DNA from: Sodalis sp. CWE
Lineage (GTDB): Bacteria > Pseudomonadota > Gammaproteobacteria > Enterobacterales > Enterobacteriaceae
NCBI RefSeq assembly: GCF_019646055.1
Contig: NZ_JAESFE010000002.1
Span: 124,001 to 188,000, forward strand
Direction of reading: 5' to 3'
DNA: 64,000 bases
The notes beneath the pieces are model-generated. The model did no database searches and had not been told where the DNA came from. It saw only the letters and a program-made list of their open reading frames with translations. Position numbers and translations under genes: made by a program. Positions 32,562 to 44,277 of this stretch are shown in pieces; within the stretch, counting starts at the first letter, position 1, and each line of letters begins with the position of its first letter.

Positions 32562-33551
32562 TTAAGGAATGAGCCATTTCCGATCGGCACATTCTTTCTC
32601 TATTTCTTCTTTTAAAAAGAATTGTCGTTTTATACCAAGCTTAAGTGAAAGAGCCGAAGACACATAAATGGAGCTGATAGTACCAATAAGTACGCCAGTA
32701 AATAATACGATAGAAAAACCACGTAATGCCGTCCCTCCGAAAATCAATAAAATCACCATAGCTACCAGTATAGTAGTTGATGTTATTATTGTTCGATTAA
32801 AAATCTGTGTTAACGAAATATTGATTATATCATAAGCACTGTAGAAGTTAATTACTTGGAAATTTTCACGAATACGATCTGATACTACGATGCTGTCATT
32901 TAATGAATATCCAATTACTGACATTAAAGACGCAATAATTGTAAGATCAATTTCTATTTTTAATAAAGATAGAACACCAAGCGTAACAATTATATCGTGT
33001 AATAGAGATATAACTGCGCCAATTGCTATTCGCCATTCAAATCGACACCAAACATATATAAAAATAGCAATTAACGCAATAAATAATGCTATTCCACCAT
33101 CTTGTAATAGATTACTCCCAATATTTGGTCCAATAAATTCTGCTCTATTCAGAGTGACTTTACAGCCTGTAGAATAAGCAATCACATCAAGAATTTTTTT
33201 CTTAAATTCTTGATCAAAACATTTATCTTCTAAAAGCGGAAGACGAAGTATGATATCATGACAGCTTCCAAAATTTTGTACAAATGAATCGATGAAACCT
33301 GCATTTCTAAGTCCATCGCGAATCTTTTCGAGATTGGCAGCTTCTGTTAAATTAAGCTCTATCATTATTCCACCGGTAAAATCTATACCCCAATTAAAAC
33401 CTTGTATTGCTATAATACCAATAGAAATAACGAGAAAGAATAAAGAAAAACTGAATGATATGAAACTCCAGCGCATAAAATCATAGATTGTTTGATTAGA
33501 ATTTATTTCTTTTGAATAATCTCGCTTTTTGCTGATTAAAGAAATTTTCAA
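32562..33551 (-). CDS. secF: Protein translocase accessory subunit SecF
   Basis: Inner-membrane RND-like subunit that with SecD uses the proton gradient to aid export, 329 residues (E. coli 323). Features: the first membrane helix after YDFMRWSFI, GFNWGIDFTGGIMIELNL, and the conserved SLMSVIGYSLNDSIVVSDRIREN and TTTILVAMVILLIFGG segments that form the transmembrane core. Six helices are evident. It is 15 nt after secD, in the tgt-yajC-secD-secF order of E. coli. Confidence 0.97.
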   Translation of the reverse strand: MKISLISKKRDYSKEINSNQTIYDFMRWSFISFSFSLFFLVISIGIIAIQGFNWGIDFTGGIMIELNLTEAANLEKIRDGLRNAGFIDSFVQNFGSCHDIILRLPLLEDKCFDQEFKKKILDVIAYSTGCKVTLNRAEFIGPNIGSNLLQDGGIALFIALIAIFIYVWCRFEWRIAIGAVISLLHDIIVTLGVLSLLKIEIDLTIIASLMSVIGYSLNDSIVVSDRIRENFQVINFYSAYDIINISLTQIFNRTIITSTTILVAMVILLIFGGTALRGFSIVLFTGVLIGTISSIYVSSALSLKLGIKRQFFLKEEIEKECADRKWLIP

Positions 33552-33566
33552 TAATAAACTCCTCTG

Positions 33567-35414
33567 TTAGATAGAAAAATTATCGATATTCTTTCCGCCG
33601 TAAAGCAGATTAGTGATAGCTCGCGTTCCTATAATTACTGTAAGCATTGAGGTAATAGTTCCAATAGAAGTGGTGATTGCAAACCCTTTAATTGGTCCTG
33701 TTCCTAAACAGTATAGAATAATAGTAGTAATTAACGTGGTAAGGTTGGCGTCAATAATGCTTGGAAGTGCACATCGATAACCTTCATGAATAGCTTGCTG
33801 AACTTGACGTCCGCTACACAGTTCTTCTTTAATTCGTTCATTGATAAGCACATTGGCATCGACTGATACCGCTAATGCTAATATAATACCCGCAATACCT
33901 GGCATGGTTAAGGTGGCACCTGGTAACAAAGACATGATGGCAATAATTAAAATTAAATTGACTATAAGTGCTGCAGCAGCAATCAAGCCAGATTTTTTGT
34001 ACCAAATCACCATAAATAAAATAGATGTTATCAATCCTGAAAAGCAAGCCTTTAATCCTCTAGTAATATTTTTTGATCCAAGAGTTGGACCAATAGTACG
34101 TTCCTCTACAATTTGAATCGGTGTGGTTAATGTTCCTGCTTTTAATAACAGAGAAAGAAGTCGAGCTTCGCTAAGACTATTGATACCAGTTACTCGAAAA
34201 TTATTACCAAATCTAGATTGAATTGTTGCAATGTTAATAATTTCTTCTTTTTTTATCAAAATTGGACGCCCATTAGGGTTTTTTCTTCCTCCATCTTTGT
34301 ACTCTACAAATAAAGTAGCCATTAATTTTCCAATATTATCTTTAGTGAAATGAAACATAGTTAATCCACCGATATCGTCAAGCAATATGTTTACTTGAGG
34401 ACGATTATATGCATCTGTGCTAGATACAGCGTCTATAATATGTTCTCCCGTTAAAATAACTTTTTTATATAAAACAATTGGTTTTCCATCACTAGTCATC
34501 TTAATCTCTAAATTTTCTGGAAGATTTCTAGAAAAAATGGTATCTAGATTCAAATCATTATTCACCAAACGAAATTCTAGAGTAGCGGTTGCTCCAAGAA
34601 TTTTCTTAGCAAGAGCAATGTCTTGGATACCTGGTAGTTCTATTGCGATATGATTGAAGCCATGTCGTTGTACTAAGGGTTCTGAAATACCCAATTGATT
34701 AATGCGATTACGTAATATATTTATATTCTGTAACACTGCAGATTCACGTGCTTGACGTTGACGATCACTCGTGGGTGCTATTCGTACAGTATATTTTCCA
34801 TAATTATTAACCGTTATATCATTATATCGTGAAACGAGCCATAGAGCTGCTTGGTTTCGATTCTTAGTATTATTGAATTGAATTTCATTTTCGTAATTCG
34901 CCTTTTTAAGTATCGCTTCATAGGAAATCGCATTATCATGCAATTCAAGACGCAAAGTTTCAATTATTTGTTCCTGTAACTTTTCAACTGCAGGGTTAGT
35001 ATCTACTTCTATTAAAAAGTAAATACCTCCCCGTAAGTCTAATCCTAACTTCATTGGTGAAGCTCCAAATTTAGTTAACCAATTTGGCACTGCTGGAGTT
35101 AAATTAAGAGCTGCAACATAGTTTTCACCTAAGACTTTTATTAAAACCTCTTGAGCGTGAAATTGTGCATTAGAGTTAGTAAAACGAGCTATAATAGTTT
35201 TATTTTCTATAGCAATAGATTTACTAGGAATAGATTCTTGCTCTAACACTTTACGAACTTGAGTTAATACTGACTCATTAGCGCTATTACCTTGTAGATT
35301 AATAACTTGTATAGACAAGTCTTCACCATATAGATTAGGAAGTGCATACAATGTACTAACAACAAGTGATAATACCAGTGCTATATTTTTCCATAAAGGA
35401 TAATGATTTAACAC
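33567..35414 (-). CDS. secD: Protein translocase accessory subunit SecD
   Basis: Large SecDF subunit, 615 residues, the same length as in E. coli. The N-terminal helix is followed by a periplasmic region containing MKLGLDLRGGIYFLIEVD and ELPGIQDIALAKKILGATATLEFR. The C-terminal helices include AVSVDANVLINERIKEEL, with the conserved Asp that takes part in proton movement. The full SecD-SecF-YajC set is retained, unusual economy being absent from this module, which suggests steady envelope protein export. It lies 55 nt after yajC. Confidence 0.97.
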   Translation of the reverse strand: MLNHYPLWKNIALVLSLVVSTLYALPNLYGEDLSIQVINLQGNSANESVLTQVRKVLEQESIPSKSIAIENKTIIARFTNSNAQFHAQEVLIKVLGENYVAALNLTPAVPNWLTKFGASPMKLGLDLRGGIYFLIEVDTNPAVEKLQEQIIETLRLELHDNAISYEAILKKANYENEIQFNNTKNRNQAALWLVSRYNDITVNNYGKYTVRIAPTSDRQRQARESAVLQNINILRNRINQLGISEPLVQRHGFNHIAIELPGIQDIALAKKILGATATLEFRLVNNDLNLDTIFSRNLPENLEIKMTSDGKPIVLYKKVILTGEHIIDAVSSTDAYNRPQVNILLDDIGGLTMFHFTKDNIGKLMATLFVEYKDGGRKNPNGRPILIKKEEIINIATIQSRFGNNFRVTGINSLSEARLLSLLLKAGTLTTPIQIVEERTIGPTLGSKNITRGLKACFSGLITSILFMVIWYKKSGLIAAAALIVNLILIIAIMSLLPGATLTMPGIAGIILALAVSVDANVLINERIKEELCSGRQVQQAIHEGYRCALPSIIDANLTTLITTIILYCLGTGPIKGFAITTSIGTITSMLTVIIGTRAITNLLYGGKNIDNFSI

Positions 35415-35469
35415 AAGATTGCTTAAATTTAAGAAGATTTTTGAAAAACAATGACATGAAATTAAGTTA

Positions 35470-35802
35470 CTATAATGCTTTTATTGTACCCTTTGGTAGG
35501 ATAGCAGCGACAAAGTCGCGTTTAATTACCACTTCATTGGTTTCATTAAGTGCGATAGAAATATAGTCAGGACTCGTCACTTTTGTAACACGACCAACTA
35601 AACCTCCGGTGGTTAAAATTTCATCTCCTTTGGAAATAGAATTCATTAATTTCTTATGCGCTTTAGCACGTTTCTGTTGTGGACGTAGTATCATGAAATA
35701 AAAAATTAATCCAAAAATAAGTAATATTATTGCTAAAGAATAAGGACTAGATTGAGAAGGAGAGTCAGTAGCGGCAACAGCGTTAGAAACGAAAAAGCTC
35801 AT
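35470..35802 (-). CDS. yajC: Sec translocon accessory protein YajC
   Basis: Small single-span protein associated with SecDF, 110 residues, the length of E. coli YajC. The N-terminal MSFFVSNAVAA precedes a hydrophobic helix at about residues 21-40 (YSLAIILLIFGLIFYFMIL), followed by the family hallmark RPQQKRAKAHKKLM and GLVGRVTKV. It lies 59 nt downstream of tgt in the conserved operon. Confidence 0.96.
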   Translation of the reverse strand: MSFFVSNAVAATDSPSQSSPYSLAIILLIFGLIFYFMILRPQQKRAKAHKKLMNSISKGDEILTTGGLVGRVTKVTSPDYISIALNETNEVVIKRDFVAAILPKGTIKAL

Positions 35803-35861
35803 TTTTAATTTCCTTTGTAGTGATGATAAGTTCTGTCATTATAAATAATATGAACAGGAGG

Positions 35862-37699
<1,838 letters not shown>

Positions 37700-38299
37700 A
37701 TGCTAGTTTCTCGTCCAGCCCCTGATTTTACGGCTGCTGCTGTGCTTAGCGATGGTGAAATTATTAATAATTTCAACTTAAAATCGTTTATTCAAGACAA
37801 AATGGCAGTGATTTTTTTCTGGCCAATGGACTTTACATTTGTATGTCCATCTGAGCTGATTGCTTTTGACAAACGTTATATAGAGTTCAAAAAACTCGGC
37901 GTAGAAGTTGTCGGTGTGTCCTTTGATTCTGAGTTTGTGCATAGTGCTTGGAGACAAATTCCAATTGAGCAAGGAGGTATTGGGTCAATTCAATATCCTA
38001 TAGTAGCAGATGTCAAACGGGAAATTATTAAAGCTTATGGTATCGAGCATCCAGAGTTTGGTGTTGCTTTACGCGGTTCATTTTTAACAGATAAAAATGG
38101 AATTGTTCGTCATCAAGTTGTTAATGATCTCCCATTTGGTCGCAATATTGATGAAATAATACGAATGGTTAACGCATTACAGTTTTACGAAGCACACGGC
38201 GATGTTTGCCCAGCTCAGTGGAAAAAGGGGCAAGAGGGAATTTTTCCTTCTAAGGAAGGAATTTCAAGATTTCTTTCCAAAAATTTAAATAAGTTGTAA
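37700..38299 (+). CDS. 2-Cys peroxiredoxin (AhpC/TSA family)
   Basis: Thiol peroxidase of the AhpC/Prx1 family, 199 residues. The peroxidatic Cys lies in DFTFVCPSE near residue 50 and the resolving Cys in GDVCPAQW near residue 170. It is closer to the TsaA/Prx1-like proteins kept in Buchnera than to E. coli AhpC, as shown by FFWPMDFTFVCPSE and VNDLPFGRNIDEIIRMV. The ATG follows GGAGA by 9 nt. A GTG immediately before it (37697) could also start. It probably protects against host or respiratory peroxides. The reductant partner (AhpF or thioredoxin) is not in this window. Confidence 0.93.
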   Translation: MLVSRPAPDFTAAAVLSDGEIINNFNLKSFIQDKMAVIFFWPMDFTFVCPSELIAFDKRYIEFKKLGVEVVGVSFDSEFVHSAWRQIPIEQGGIGSIQYPIVADVKREIIKAYGIEHPEFGVALRGSFLTDKNGIVRHQVVNDLPFGRNIDEIIRMVNALQFYEAHGDVCPAQWKKGQEGIFPSKEGISRFLSKNLNKL

Positions 38300-38411
38300 C
38301 TAAGGAGTGTTTAGGTGCTTTTTAGAAGCAAACATACAAATTTAGGTATTGGTAACAGACCATTAAATAGAGATAAAATTAGTAGAAACTAATTAGGCTA
38401 TTTTCCTAGAG

Positions 38412-38458
38412 ACGCACTACTCAAAGGAAAGTGCGTTCGAGTAAGATTTTTTCTTCTT
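38412..38458 (+). terminator. Likely rho-independent terminator of the peroxiredoxin gene
   Basis: The stem ACGCACT (38412-38418) pairs with AGTGCGT (38430-38436). A T-rich tract (ATTTTTTCTTCTTT) begins about 10 nt after the stem. It lies 113 nt after the peroxiredoxin stop codon and before the convergent birA. The stem is GC-containing in an otherwise AT-rich gap, which supports function. Confidence 0.5.
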
Positions 38459-38518
38459 TATAGTTTATATTTGATGTTCTTTATTTTTCTAGGACATTTT
38501 AAAGTAACAGTTCTATAT

Positions 38519-39487
38519 TCACAAACCGCGAAGCGATGTTTCTTCACTAAAATAAGAATAAATTTGACCATCCTGTTCCAGCAATAGGTTACCTCGGTTA
38601 TCGACTCCACGAGCTACACCTCTAATTTCCTTTTTACCAATAAATAACTTTACCGGTTTTTCAAAAAAATTGTCCATATTGCACCAAGCAGAGACAAACG
38701 GTGCAAATCCGTCGTGTTCGAACTGCTTTAATGCTTTTCGTAGTATATTAATTAATTTTGCAGCTAAAGTATTGCGATTGATAACAATCCCTATTTCTAT
38801 CAAACTAACACATTTTTGATTAATTTTTTCTAAGGAGATTTTGCTACGCATTTCGAGATTAATCCCTATGCCAATTACAATGTGTGCAACATCCCCAATT
38901 GTGCCAAAAATTTCTACTAGAATTCCAGCTAATTTACGATTATTTAAATAAAGATCATTCGGCCATTTAATACGAATATCTTTTACACCTAAACGTTGGA
39001 GTTCTTTTGCCATAACAATGCCAACCATTAAGCTAAGACCTTCTGTAGCAATTAAACCCGCTTGAAAACGCCAGTAAAGGGACAAATACAAATCATTTCC
39101 AAATGATGATATCCATTTCCGACCACGTCTACCTCTACCTTGTATTTGATACTCTGCTATACAAGCATCGCCAGATTGTATTATCCCAATGCGGTCAATT
39201 AAGTATTGATTGGTAGAGTCAATTACTGATACAACCGACAATCGACCAGACGATAAATATGCTTGAATTATACTTTTGTTTAGTAAATGTAAAGGGGAGC
39301 ACAGTCGATAACCTTTTTTATTATGAACCGTCAATACGTTTACACCCCAGTCACGTACTATTGGAATATATTCCTTTTTAATAGTAGCGGCACTTAATCT
39401 TAATAATCTACTGAATTTCTCTTCAGAATGAAAATTCCCATCGGATAACAAACTAATCAGCTTAATCGGAATGGTCACATTTTTCAT
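38519..39487 (-). CDS. birA: Biotin--protein ligase BirA
   Basis: Attaches biotin to the acetyl-CoA carboxylase carrier protein, 322 residues (E. coli BirA 321). The N-terminal winged helix (about residues 1-65, LISLLSDGNFHSEE...RDWGVNVLTV) is still present though its recognition helix differs from E. coli. The ligase domain has SGDACIAEYQIQGRGRRGR (the biotinyl-adenylate loop), VKDIRIKWPNDLYL and the C-terminal SH3-like segment. No bio operon lies in this window, so a repressor role cannot be inferred. The gene overlaps murB by 4 nt (ATGA), the same pairing as in E. coli. Confidence 0.96.
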   Translation of the reverse strand: MKNVTIPIKLISLLSDGNFHSEEKFSRLLRLSAATIKKEYIPIVRDWGVNVLTVHNKKGYRLCSPLHLLNKSIIQAYLSSGRLSVVSVIDSTNQYLIDRIGIIQSGDACIAEYQIQGRGRRGRKWISSFGNDLYLSLYWRFQAGLIATEGLSLMVGIVMAKELQRLGVKDIRIKWPNDLYLNNRKLAGILVEIFGTIGDVAHIVIGIGINLEMRSKISLEKINQKCVSLIEIGIVINRNTLAAKLINILRKALKQFEHDGFAPFVSAWCNMDNFFEKPVKLFIGKKEIRGVARGVDNRGNLLLEQDGQIYSYFSEETSLRGL

Positions 39488-40521
39488 GTTATTGCTCTTA
39501 ATGCGTCTATTTCACCACGTGCACCAATAAAACGCACCTCTGGCTCCAAGCAAACAGAAAACTTTTCTGCCACTTTTTGACGTACATGATGGGCCAATTT
39601 AGCAACGTCTTTGCCTGTCGCACAATTAATATTGATTAAAATTAATGCTTGTCTTTTATGAATTGCCGCACCACCTAATTGATAACCTTTTAATCCACAG
39701 GCATCGATGAGCCAACCTGCTGATAGTTTTACTTTCCCCTTATCTAGCTGTGGATAGTAAGGGGTATCAGGATAGCAATTAAGTAATGTTGCTGCATTTG
39801 AAATATTTATAGTTGGATTCTTAAAAAAACTTCCTGCATTACCATAAAATGTAGGGTCTGGTAATTTTTTACGTCGCAACATGCAAACTATATCATAAAC
39901 TGTTTTTTGGGTAATTTTTTGTTTTTTAAGATGTGATAAATCACTGTGTGTTAGTACTGGCTCCCAAAACTTGGAAAGTTGCAATCCAATCGAAATAATT
40001 GCATATTCTTCACGAAGTGAATGTTTAAAGATACTATCACGATAATCGAATTGGCATTCATCTACACTTAAACGAAATGTTTTGCCAGTTGTTAATTGAA
40101 GTACATCAACATAATTACAAAACCGTTGCAGTTCGACTCCATAAGCGCCAATATTTTGAATTGGAGCAGAACCAACACGACCAGGTATCAAAGCTAAATT
40201 TTCTAAACCTGGAATACGTTTTTTAAGACAGATATTTACCAAGTTGTGCCAAATTTCACCTGCCCCTACATGTAGGTACCAAGCATTAGATCGTTCTTCG
40301 ATCGTTATACCTGTTATTCGATTAAGTAGCACGGTTCCATCGTAATTCTCTAAAAATAAAACATTGCTTCCGCTCCCTAGCACTATTACTGGCATAGAAT
40401 ACTCTTTAGCCTTTTGCCAAAATTTGAATAACTCAATTTTTGTATTCGCAGCAACAATACATTGCGCACAGACATCAATTGCAAAACTGTTCAAAAACTT
40501 TAATGTTCCGTTTTTTATCAT
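39484..40521 (-). CDS. murB: UDP-N-acetylenolpyruvoylglucosamine reductase MurB
   Basis: FAD-dependent second enzyme of peptidoglycan precursor synthesis, 345 residues (E. coli 342). The FAD-binding region includes VIVLGSGSNVLF and LIPGRVGSAPIQNIGAYGVE. The catalytic Ser is in YGNAGSFFKNP and the terminal Glu in LEPEVRFIG. It is the E. coli type I MurB. The ATGA overlap with birA implies cotranscription. In E. coli this pair lies just downstream of rrnB. Here gmhB lies upstream instead. Confidence 0.96.
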   Translation of the reverse strand: MIKNGTLKFLNSFAIDVCAQCIVAANTKIELFKFWQKAKEYSMPVIVLGSGSNVLFLENYDGTVLLNRITGITIEERSNAWYLHVGAGEIWHNLVNICLKKRIPGLENLALIPGRVGSAPIQNIGAYGVELQRFCNYVDVLQLTTGKTFRLSVDECQFDYRDSIFKHSLREEYAIISIGLQLSKFWEPVLTHSDLSHLKKQKITQKTVYDIVCMLRRKKLPDPTFYGNAGSFFKNPTINISNAATLLNCYPDTPYYPQLDKGKVKLSAGWLIDACGLKGYQLGGAAIHKRQALILININCATGKDVAKLAHHVRQKVAEKFSVCLEPEVRFIGARGEIDALRAIT

Positions 40522-40666
40522 CTCAATTTATCCTTTTTCCTTTAGAAGGGGGGAATCATCTGGAACTTTTTTAAAGTAAAAAACATTATCGATAGCGCCT
40601 TGGTGAAGGTATTAGAGTTTAGATTTTTATAAAAACTCAAAGTTTAACCAATGATAAATAGATCCT

Positions 40667-40680
40667 CTTTTTATAAAAAG
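40667..40680. repeat. Short AT palindrome between murB and gmhB
   Basis: The 14-nt palindrome CTTTTTATAAAAAG sits in the 280-nt gap between murB and gmhB. It is one of several such pyrimidine-arm palindromes in gaps of this window. No function is claimed. No rRNA remnant is visible in the gap. Confidence 0.45.
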
Positions 40681-40801
40681 AAGAGTTCTACACTACTAAG
40701 TAATAATCTTATTCCTTCTTAAGGATAAGAATTTAGCTAAAGATAAGCGTTTTAGTTTCTTACTAGAGCTTGTTATTAAAAGCTGCCGTTATGAAATTTT
40801 G

Positions 40802-41410
40802 TCACCATGAAACTCTATGATATTGTTTAATTTCAAAAGGTAGTAAAGCCAAACTATCGATAACTAAATCTGCTATTTTATTAGCTTTTTCAGTTATATT
40901 TTTTCCACTACGTACCAGCACTCGTGTGCCAACTCCTGCTGCTTTAGCTGCTAACATATCTTCCTCTTTATCCCCAACCATATAAGAAGATGACATGTCA
41001 ATACATAGATGGCGTTGCGCTTCAAGCAACATTTTTGGTTTTGGTTTACGACAACTACACCCTTGATGGAATGTTCCAACATTTATTGGTGGATAATGAG
41101 GGCAAAAATAAGTACCCTTTAAATTAATTCCATAATTTTTTAACGATCGATTTATCCATTTTGTCAAATAAAAAAATTGATCCTTTCTGAAGAAACCGCG
41201 AGCTAAACCAGACTGATTGGTGATAATTACTAGAATAAATTTCATGTTTTGCAATTCCTGCATTGCATTAATGGAACCGTCAATAAAGTGAAAATTACTA
41301 ACTTCGTGAACATAACCGTAATCAATATTAATTGTTCCATCTCTATCTAGAAAAACTGCAGATAAAGGTTGTCTGACTTTTTTAAAATTGACTATATTTT
41401 GATATTGCAT
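40802..41410 (-). CDS. gmhB: D-glycero-beta-D-manno-heptose-1,7-bisphosphate 7-phosphatase
   Basis: HAD phosphatase of ADP-heptose synthesis for the LPS inner core, 202 residues (E. coli 191). The nucleophile motif is FLDRDGTINIDYGYVHE near residue 20, with ITNQSGLARG as motif II and MVGDKEEDMLAA as motif IV. The zinc cluster reads CPHYPP...CSCRKPKP. With gmhA in the same window it supplies two steps of the heptose pathway, which suggests that a heptose-containing LPS is still made. It is divergent from murI with a 134-nt space. Confidence 0.95.
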   Translation of the reverse strand: MQYQNIVNFKKVRQPLSAVFLDRDGTINIDYGYVHEVSNFHFIDGSINAMQELQNMKFILVIITNQSGLARGFFRKDQFFYLTKWINRSLKNYGINLKGTYFCPHYPPINVGTFHQGCSCRKPKPKMLLEAQRHLCIDMSSSYMVGDKEEDMLAAKAAGVGTRVLVRSGKNITEKANKIADLVIDSLALLPFEIKQYHRVSW

Positions 41411-41544
41411 ATTCTGATATAGATTAATGTTATTTAAGCAAATATAGTATAATTGATTTCTTTCTTAATTCAAAAAACTGAACTTCCTAACATTTAAAGA
41501 CTAAATCATTAACCAATGATGATGACTGTCTTTTTATAAAGACC

Positions 41545-42447
41545 ATGAAAAAAAAATTGATTTTTACGTTAAGTAATTTCAATCTCACTTTACAGCAAAC
41601 ATTTTCCCATAAAAATACCAAGCAACTTACTATTCTCATCTTTGATTCTGGAGTTGGAGGCTTATCGATTTTTAGTAAAGTAAAACAAATATTACCAAAT
41701 GCTCGTTATTTATATATGTTTGATAATCAGGCTTTTCCTTACGGAGAAAAATCAAAGCAATTCATTACTGATAGAGTCATTACTATTATTTCTATAATGT
41801 CGAGATTACATCAATTTGATCTAATTATTATTGCTTGTAATACAGTTAGCACTACTGTTTCTATGTCAATGCTTCGAGCTCTCTTTCCTTTTCCAATTAT
41901 TGGTGTAGTGCCCGCGATTAAACTAGCAGCTAAATCTACTCGTAACAAAGTCGTTGGACTACTCGCAACACGTGGTACTCTAGAAAGTAACTATACTCAT
42001 AATTTGATTAATCAATTCGCTAGAAACTGTCGTATTTTGCATTTAAAAGCAGCTAATCTCGTAAGTATAACAGAGGCTAAATTACACGGTAAATTAGTAT
42101 CAATGTCAGCGTTATTTAATATTCTGAGTCCATGGTTAGGAACAATAGATTCACCCGATACCATCGTTTTAGGCTGTACTCATTTTCCATTACTAAATTT
42201 TGAACTTCGAAAAATTCTTCCAAGAAGAACAAACTTTATTGATTCTGGATTAGCTGTTGCTCAGCGTGTGTTATGGACAGTAAAACAAGATATTAATCTC
42301 AATATGAGGAGTAAAATAATAGCAGAAGGACCAAACAAGGTTTACTGTTCAGCCATTACATCAAAGACGATAACACTTGCTCCTACATTAAAACGTTATG
42401 GATTTTCTTCATTAGAAGTTTTAAATTTAAATAGTAAAAAAAAATAA
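41545..42447 (+). CDS. murI: Glutamate racemase
   Basis: Cofactor-independent racemase supplying D-glutamate for peptidoglycan, 300 residues (E. coli 285). The N-terminal motif is ILIFDSGVGGLSIFSKV. The two catalytic Cys are in IIACNTVSTTVS and IVLGCTHFPLLNFE. The FPYGEKS segment near residue 70 is conserved. The first 25 residues are not conserved. In E. coli murI precedes rrnB and murB. Here gmhB is divergent to its left and gloB is convergent to its right. Confidence 0.96.
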   Translation: MKKKLIFTLSNFNLTLQQTFSHKNTKQLTILIFDSGVGGLSIFSKVKQILPNARYLYMFDNQAFPYGEKSKQFITDRVITIISIMSRLHQFDLIIIACNTVSTTVSMSMLRALFPFPIIGVVPAIKLAAKSTRNKVVGLLATRGTLESNYTHNLINQFARNCRILHLKAANLVSITEAKLHGKLVSMSALFNILSPWLGTIDSPDTIVLGCTHFPLLNFELRKILPRRTNFIDSGLAVAQRVLWTVKQDINLNMRSKIIAEGPNKVYCSAITSKTITLAPTLKRYGFSSLEVLNLNSKKK

Positions 42448-42492
42448 TTTTCTAAAATCATTAGATATCATGATCGCAATTATAATATTTAA

Positions 42493-42510
42493 GGTTGATT
42501 AAAAATCAAC
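42493..42510 (+). terminator. Possible terminator behind murI
   Basis: A stem GTTGATT-AAAA-ATCAAC, followed by TTCTTTATT, lies 45 nt after the murI stop. The stem is AT-rich and short, and the T tract is broken, so function is uncertain. Confidence 0.35.
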
Positions 42511-42728
42511 TTCTTTATTAGAACTTTATATTAATGTCGAAGTAAAACAAATTTTTACTTGCCAAGTAAAGCAAATAAAAAATTAAAAAAGAAATAAGAG
42601 TATGAATCTAAAAATTTTTCTTTACAAGAAGAAAAATTTAATACGGATGTTTCTGTTAGGATTTTTTATTTTATTTCTTTTTTTTGAATCTTTTCTTTAT
42701 TTGGCTTGAACAAGCATTTCATTAAAAC

Positions 42729-43484
42729 TTAAAAGTAATCTTTTTTATTACGTAACATAGAAAAAATGAGTTTCTCTTCTCTAAAAGAGGGTTGAACGTC
42801 TAACCCTTTTTGAACAGATAGATCATTACAGCGCAAAAAAAGATTAACTTTTCTTTCTAAACTTAGGTTAGTTGGTAAACTAGGCTGATTTTTTATTTGT
42901 AAACTTTTAACTTTGCTTTGGTAAGCAACAATATTTTTATCTTTTGGTAGTATAGAAACAGCAAAATTCAAATTTTCTAATGTATTCTCATGTGCTGGAC
43001 AAATTATAGTAGTGGATGGCAATCGATTAATTTTTTGCAGTGACTCATACATTTGACTTGATGTACCTTCATAAATTCTTCCGCATCCAGCAGAAAAAAT
43101 TGTATCGCCACAAAAAAACCAAGGATTACAATAAAACCCAATATGTCCAAGCGTATGTCCAGGCAATGCTATTACAATAAACGTATGACCAAGTAATATT
43201 AAACAATCATTTTCATTAACTATTTGTGTTGCTCCTTTATGTCGAGTTTCCTCTGGACCGTAAACGGGTACTGATGAAAAATATTGTAAAAGTTCATTAA
43301 CACCATTAATGTGATCCCAATGATGATGGGTCAATAAAAAAGCAATAGGCTTCAACTTTTGATGGGATAATATTTTTAGTACAGGAGGTGCTTCACCAGG
43401 ATCTATTATTAAACATTGCTTATTATCATTTTTTAATATCCAAGTGTAGTTGTTTGTTAATGTAGGAATACAAACGAGATTCAT
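42729..43484 (-). CDS. gloB: Hydroxyacylglutathione hydrolase (glyoxalase II)
   Basis: Metallo-beta-lactamase-fold hydrolase that releases D-lactate and glutathione from S-lactoylglutathione, 251 residues, exactly the E. coli length. I start at the ATG giving [15 protein letters not shown], which aligns with E. coli MNLNSIPAFDDNYIW and has a GAGG ribosome site. The frame extends 21 hydrophobic codons upstream (43547) with no similarity. The dimetal motif reads [10 protein letters not shown], with [25 protein letters not shown] and [11 protein letters not shown] following. It is in E. coli gene order with the yafS relic, rnhA, dnaQ and tRNA-Asp. Confidence 0.94.
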   Translation of the reverse strand: MNLVCIPTLTNNYTWILKNDNKQCLIIDPGEAPPVLKILSHQKLKPIAFLLTHHHWDHINGVNELLQYFSSVPVYGPEETRHKGATQIVNENDCLILLGHTFIVIALPGHTLGHIGFYCNPWFFCGDTIFSAGCGRIYEGTSSQMYESLQKINRLPSTTIICPAHENTLENLNFAVSILPKDKNIVAYQSKVKSLQIKNQPSLPTNLSLERKVNLFLRCNDLSVQKGLDVQPSFREEKLIFSMLRNKKDYF

Positions 43485-43560
43485 TACCAACCTCATACTT
43501 TTCATGATTATGAAAAAAAGAACCACTATGAAATTACTGAAAAGCAAAAGATAGGAGGAG

Positions 43561-44245
43561 GAACCAACTTCATGGGAAAATATTTCTTTTGGAACCTATC
43601 ATCGTCAAATGTTAGAAAAAAATTTAAAATCTTGGTAGCCAAAATTATTCGGAACCCATTTTCTTAAGATTGGGTCACTAAGTATACACTTAAATACCGA
43701 CAACTGCTCTATTTCTCATTAAATTAATTTCGATCTTAACGGTGAATGTTTACAAGTGATCGGTGACCCATACCAACTACCTTTTGCTAATAAATCAACT
43801 GATGCTTGTTTGCTCATTCATATCTTTTCTTACATAAGTGATCCCTTATCGGTTATTAAAGGAAGTTGATTGTGTTCTCGTTGAAGATGATTGGGTAATT
43901 ATTACAATGTTTAAATCAATTAACATATCTAGATTACGTCAATATTTTCGAATTTTTTCATTGTCTGCTTTTACAAAAATTCTATGTATAAAAAGAGTTG
44001 TTTATTAGTTTGGTTAAAAATTCTTAATTTCGAAGTTTTATACCACGCTTATTAAAAAATAAGGTTCCTTTGAAATTTCTTATATGGAAACTTTTCGGTG
44101 TTAATTTCTCAACCGTTGGTTATTTAAGTATAATCATTGCACGAAAGCTTACTGTCTCGGCTAATCTGATGCAACTGAAAAAATTAAAGCTTCACTTAGG
44201 AACGCGAAAACTAATAGCATTACTAACTATAACTAGAAATCTATA
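43561..44245 (+). pseudogene. yafS: Decayed yafS (SAM-dependent methyltransferase family)
   Basis: Between gloB and rnhA, where E. coli has yafS, the plus strand carries broken but readable YafS coding. Starting at 43573 the frame reads [21 protein letters not shown], then a TAG at 43636. It continues as FGTHFLKIGSLS, a TAA in the next segment, then GDPYQLPFANKSTDACLLIH and ISDPLSVIK. A one-base insertion near 43861 shifts the frame to EVDCVLVEDDWVIITMF. Further frames give WLKILNFEVLY and later GYLSIIIARKLTV. These match, in order, E. coli YafS segments such as ADPLHLPFADKSVDVCLL, EADRVLIDDGWLVISGF, LLNFEVLHAS and GCLQLIVARK. At least two nonsense codons and two or more frameshifts make it non-functional. 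The ends are approximate. Confidence 0.88.
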
Positions 44246-44277
44246 ATAATAGACATTATTTCTAGTGAATAATGTTC

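Noticed and set aside
43485-43547. Signal-peptide-like extension of GloB
   Set aside because: The hydrophobic 21 codons look like a leader, but glyoxalase II is cytosolic, and the internal ATG with GAGG gives exactly the E. coli length.
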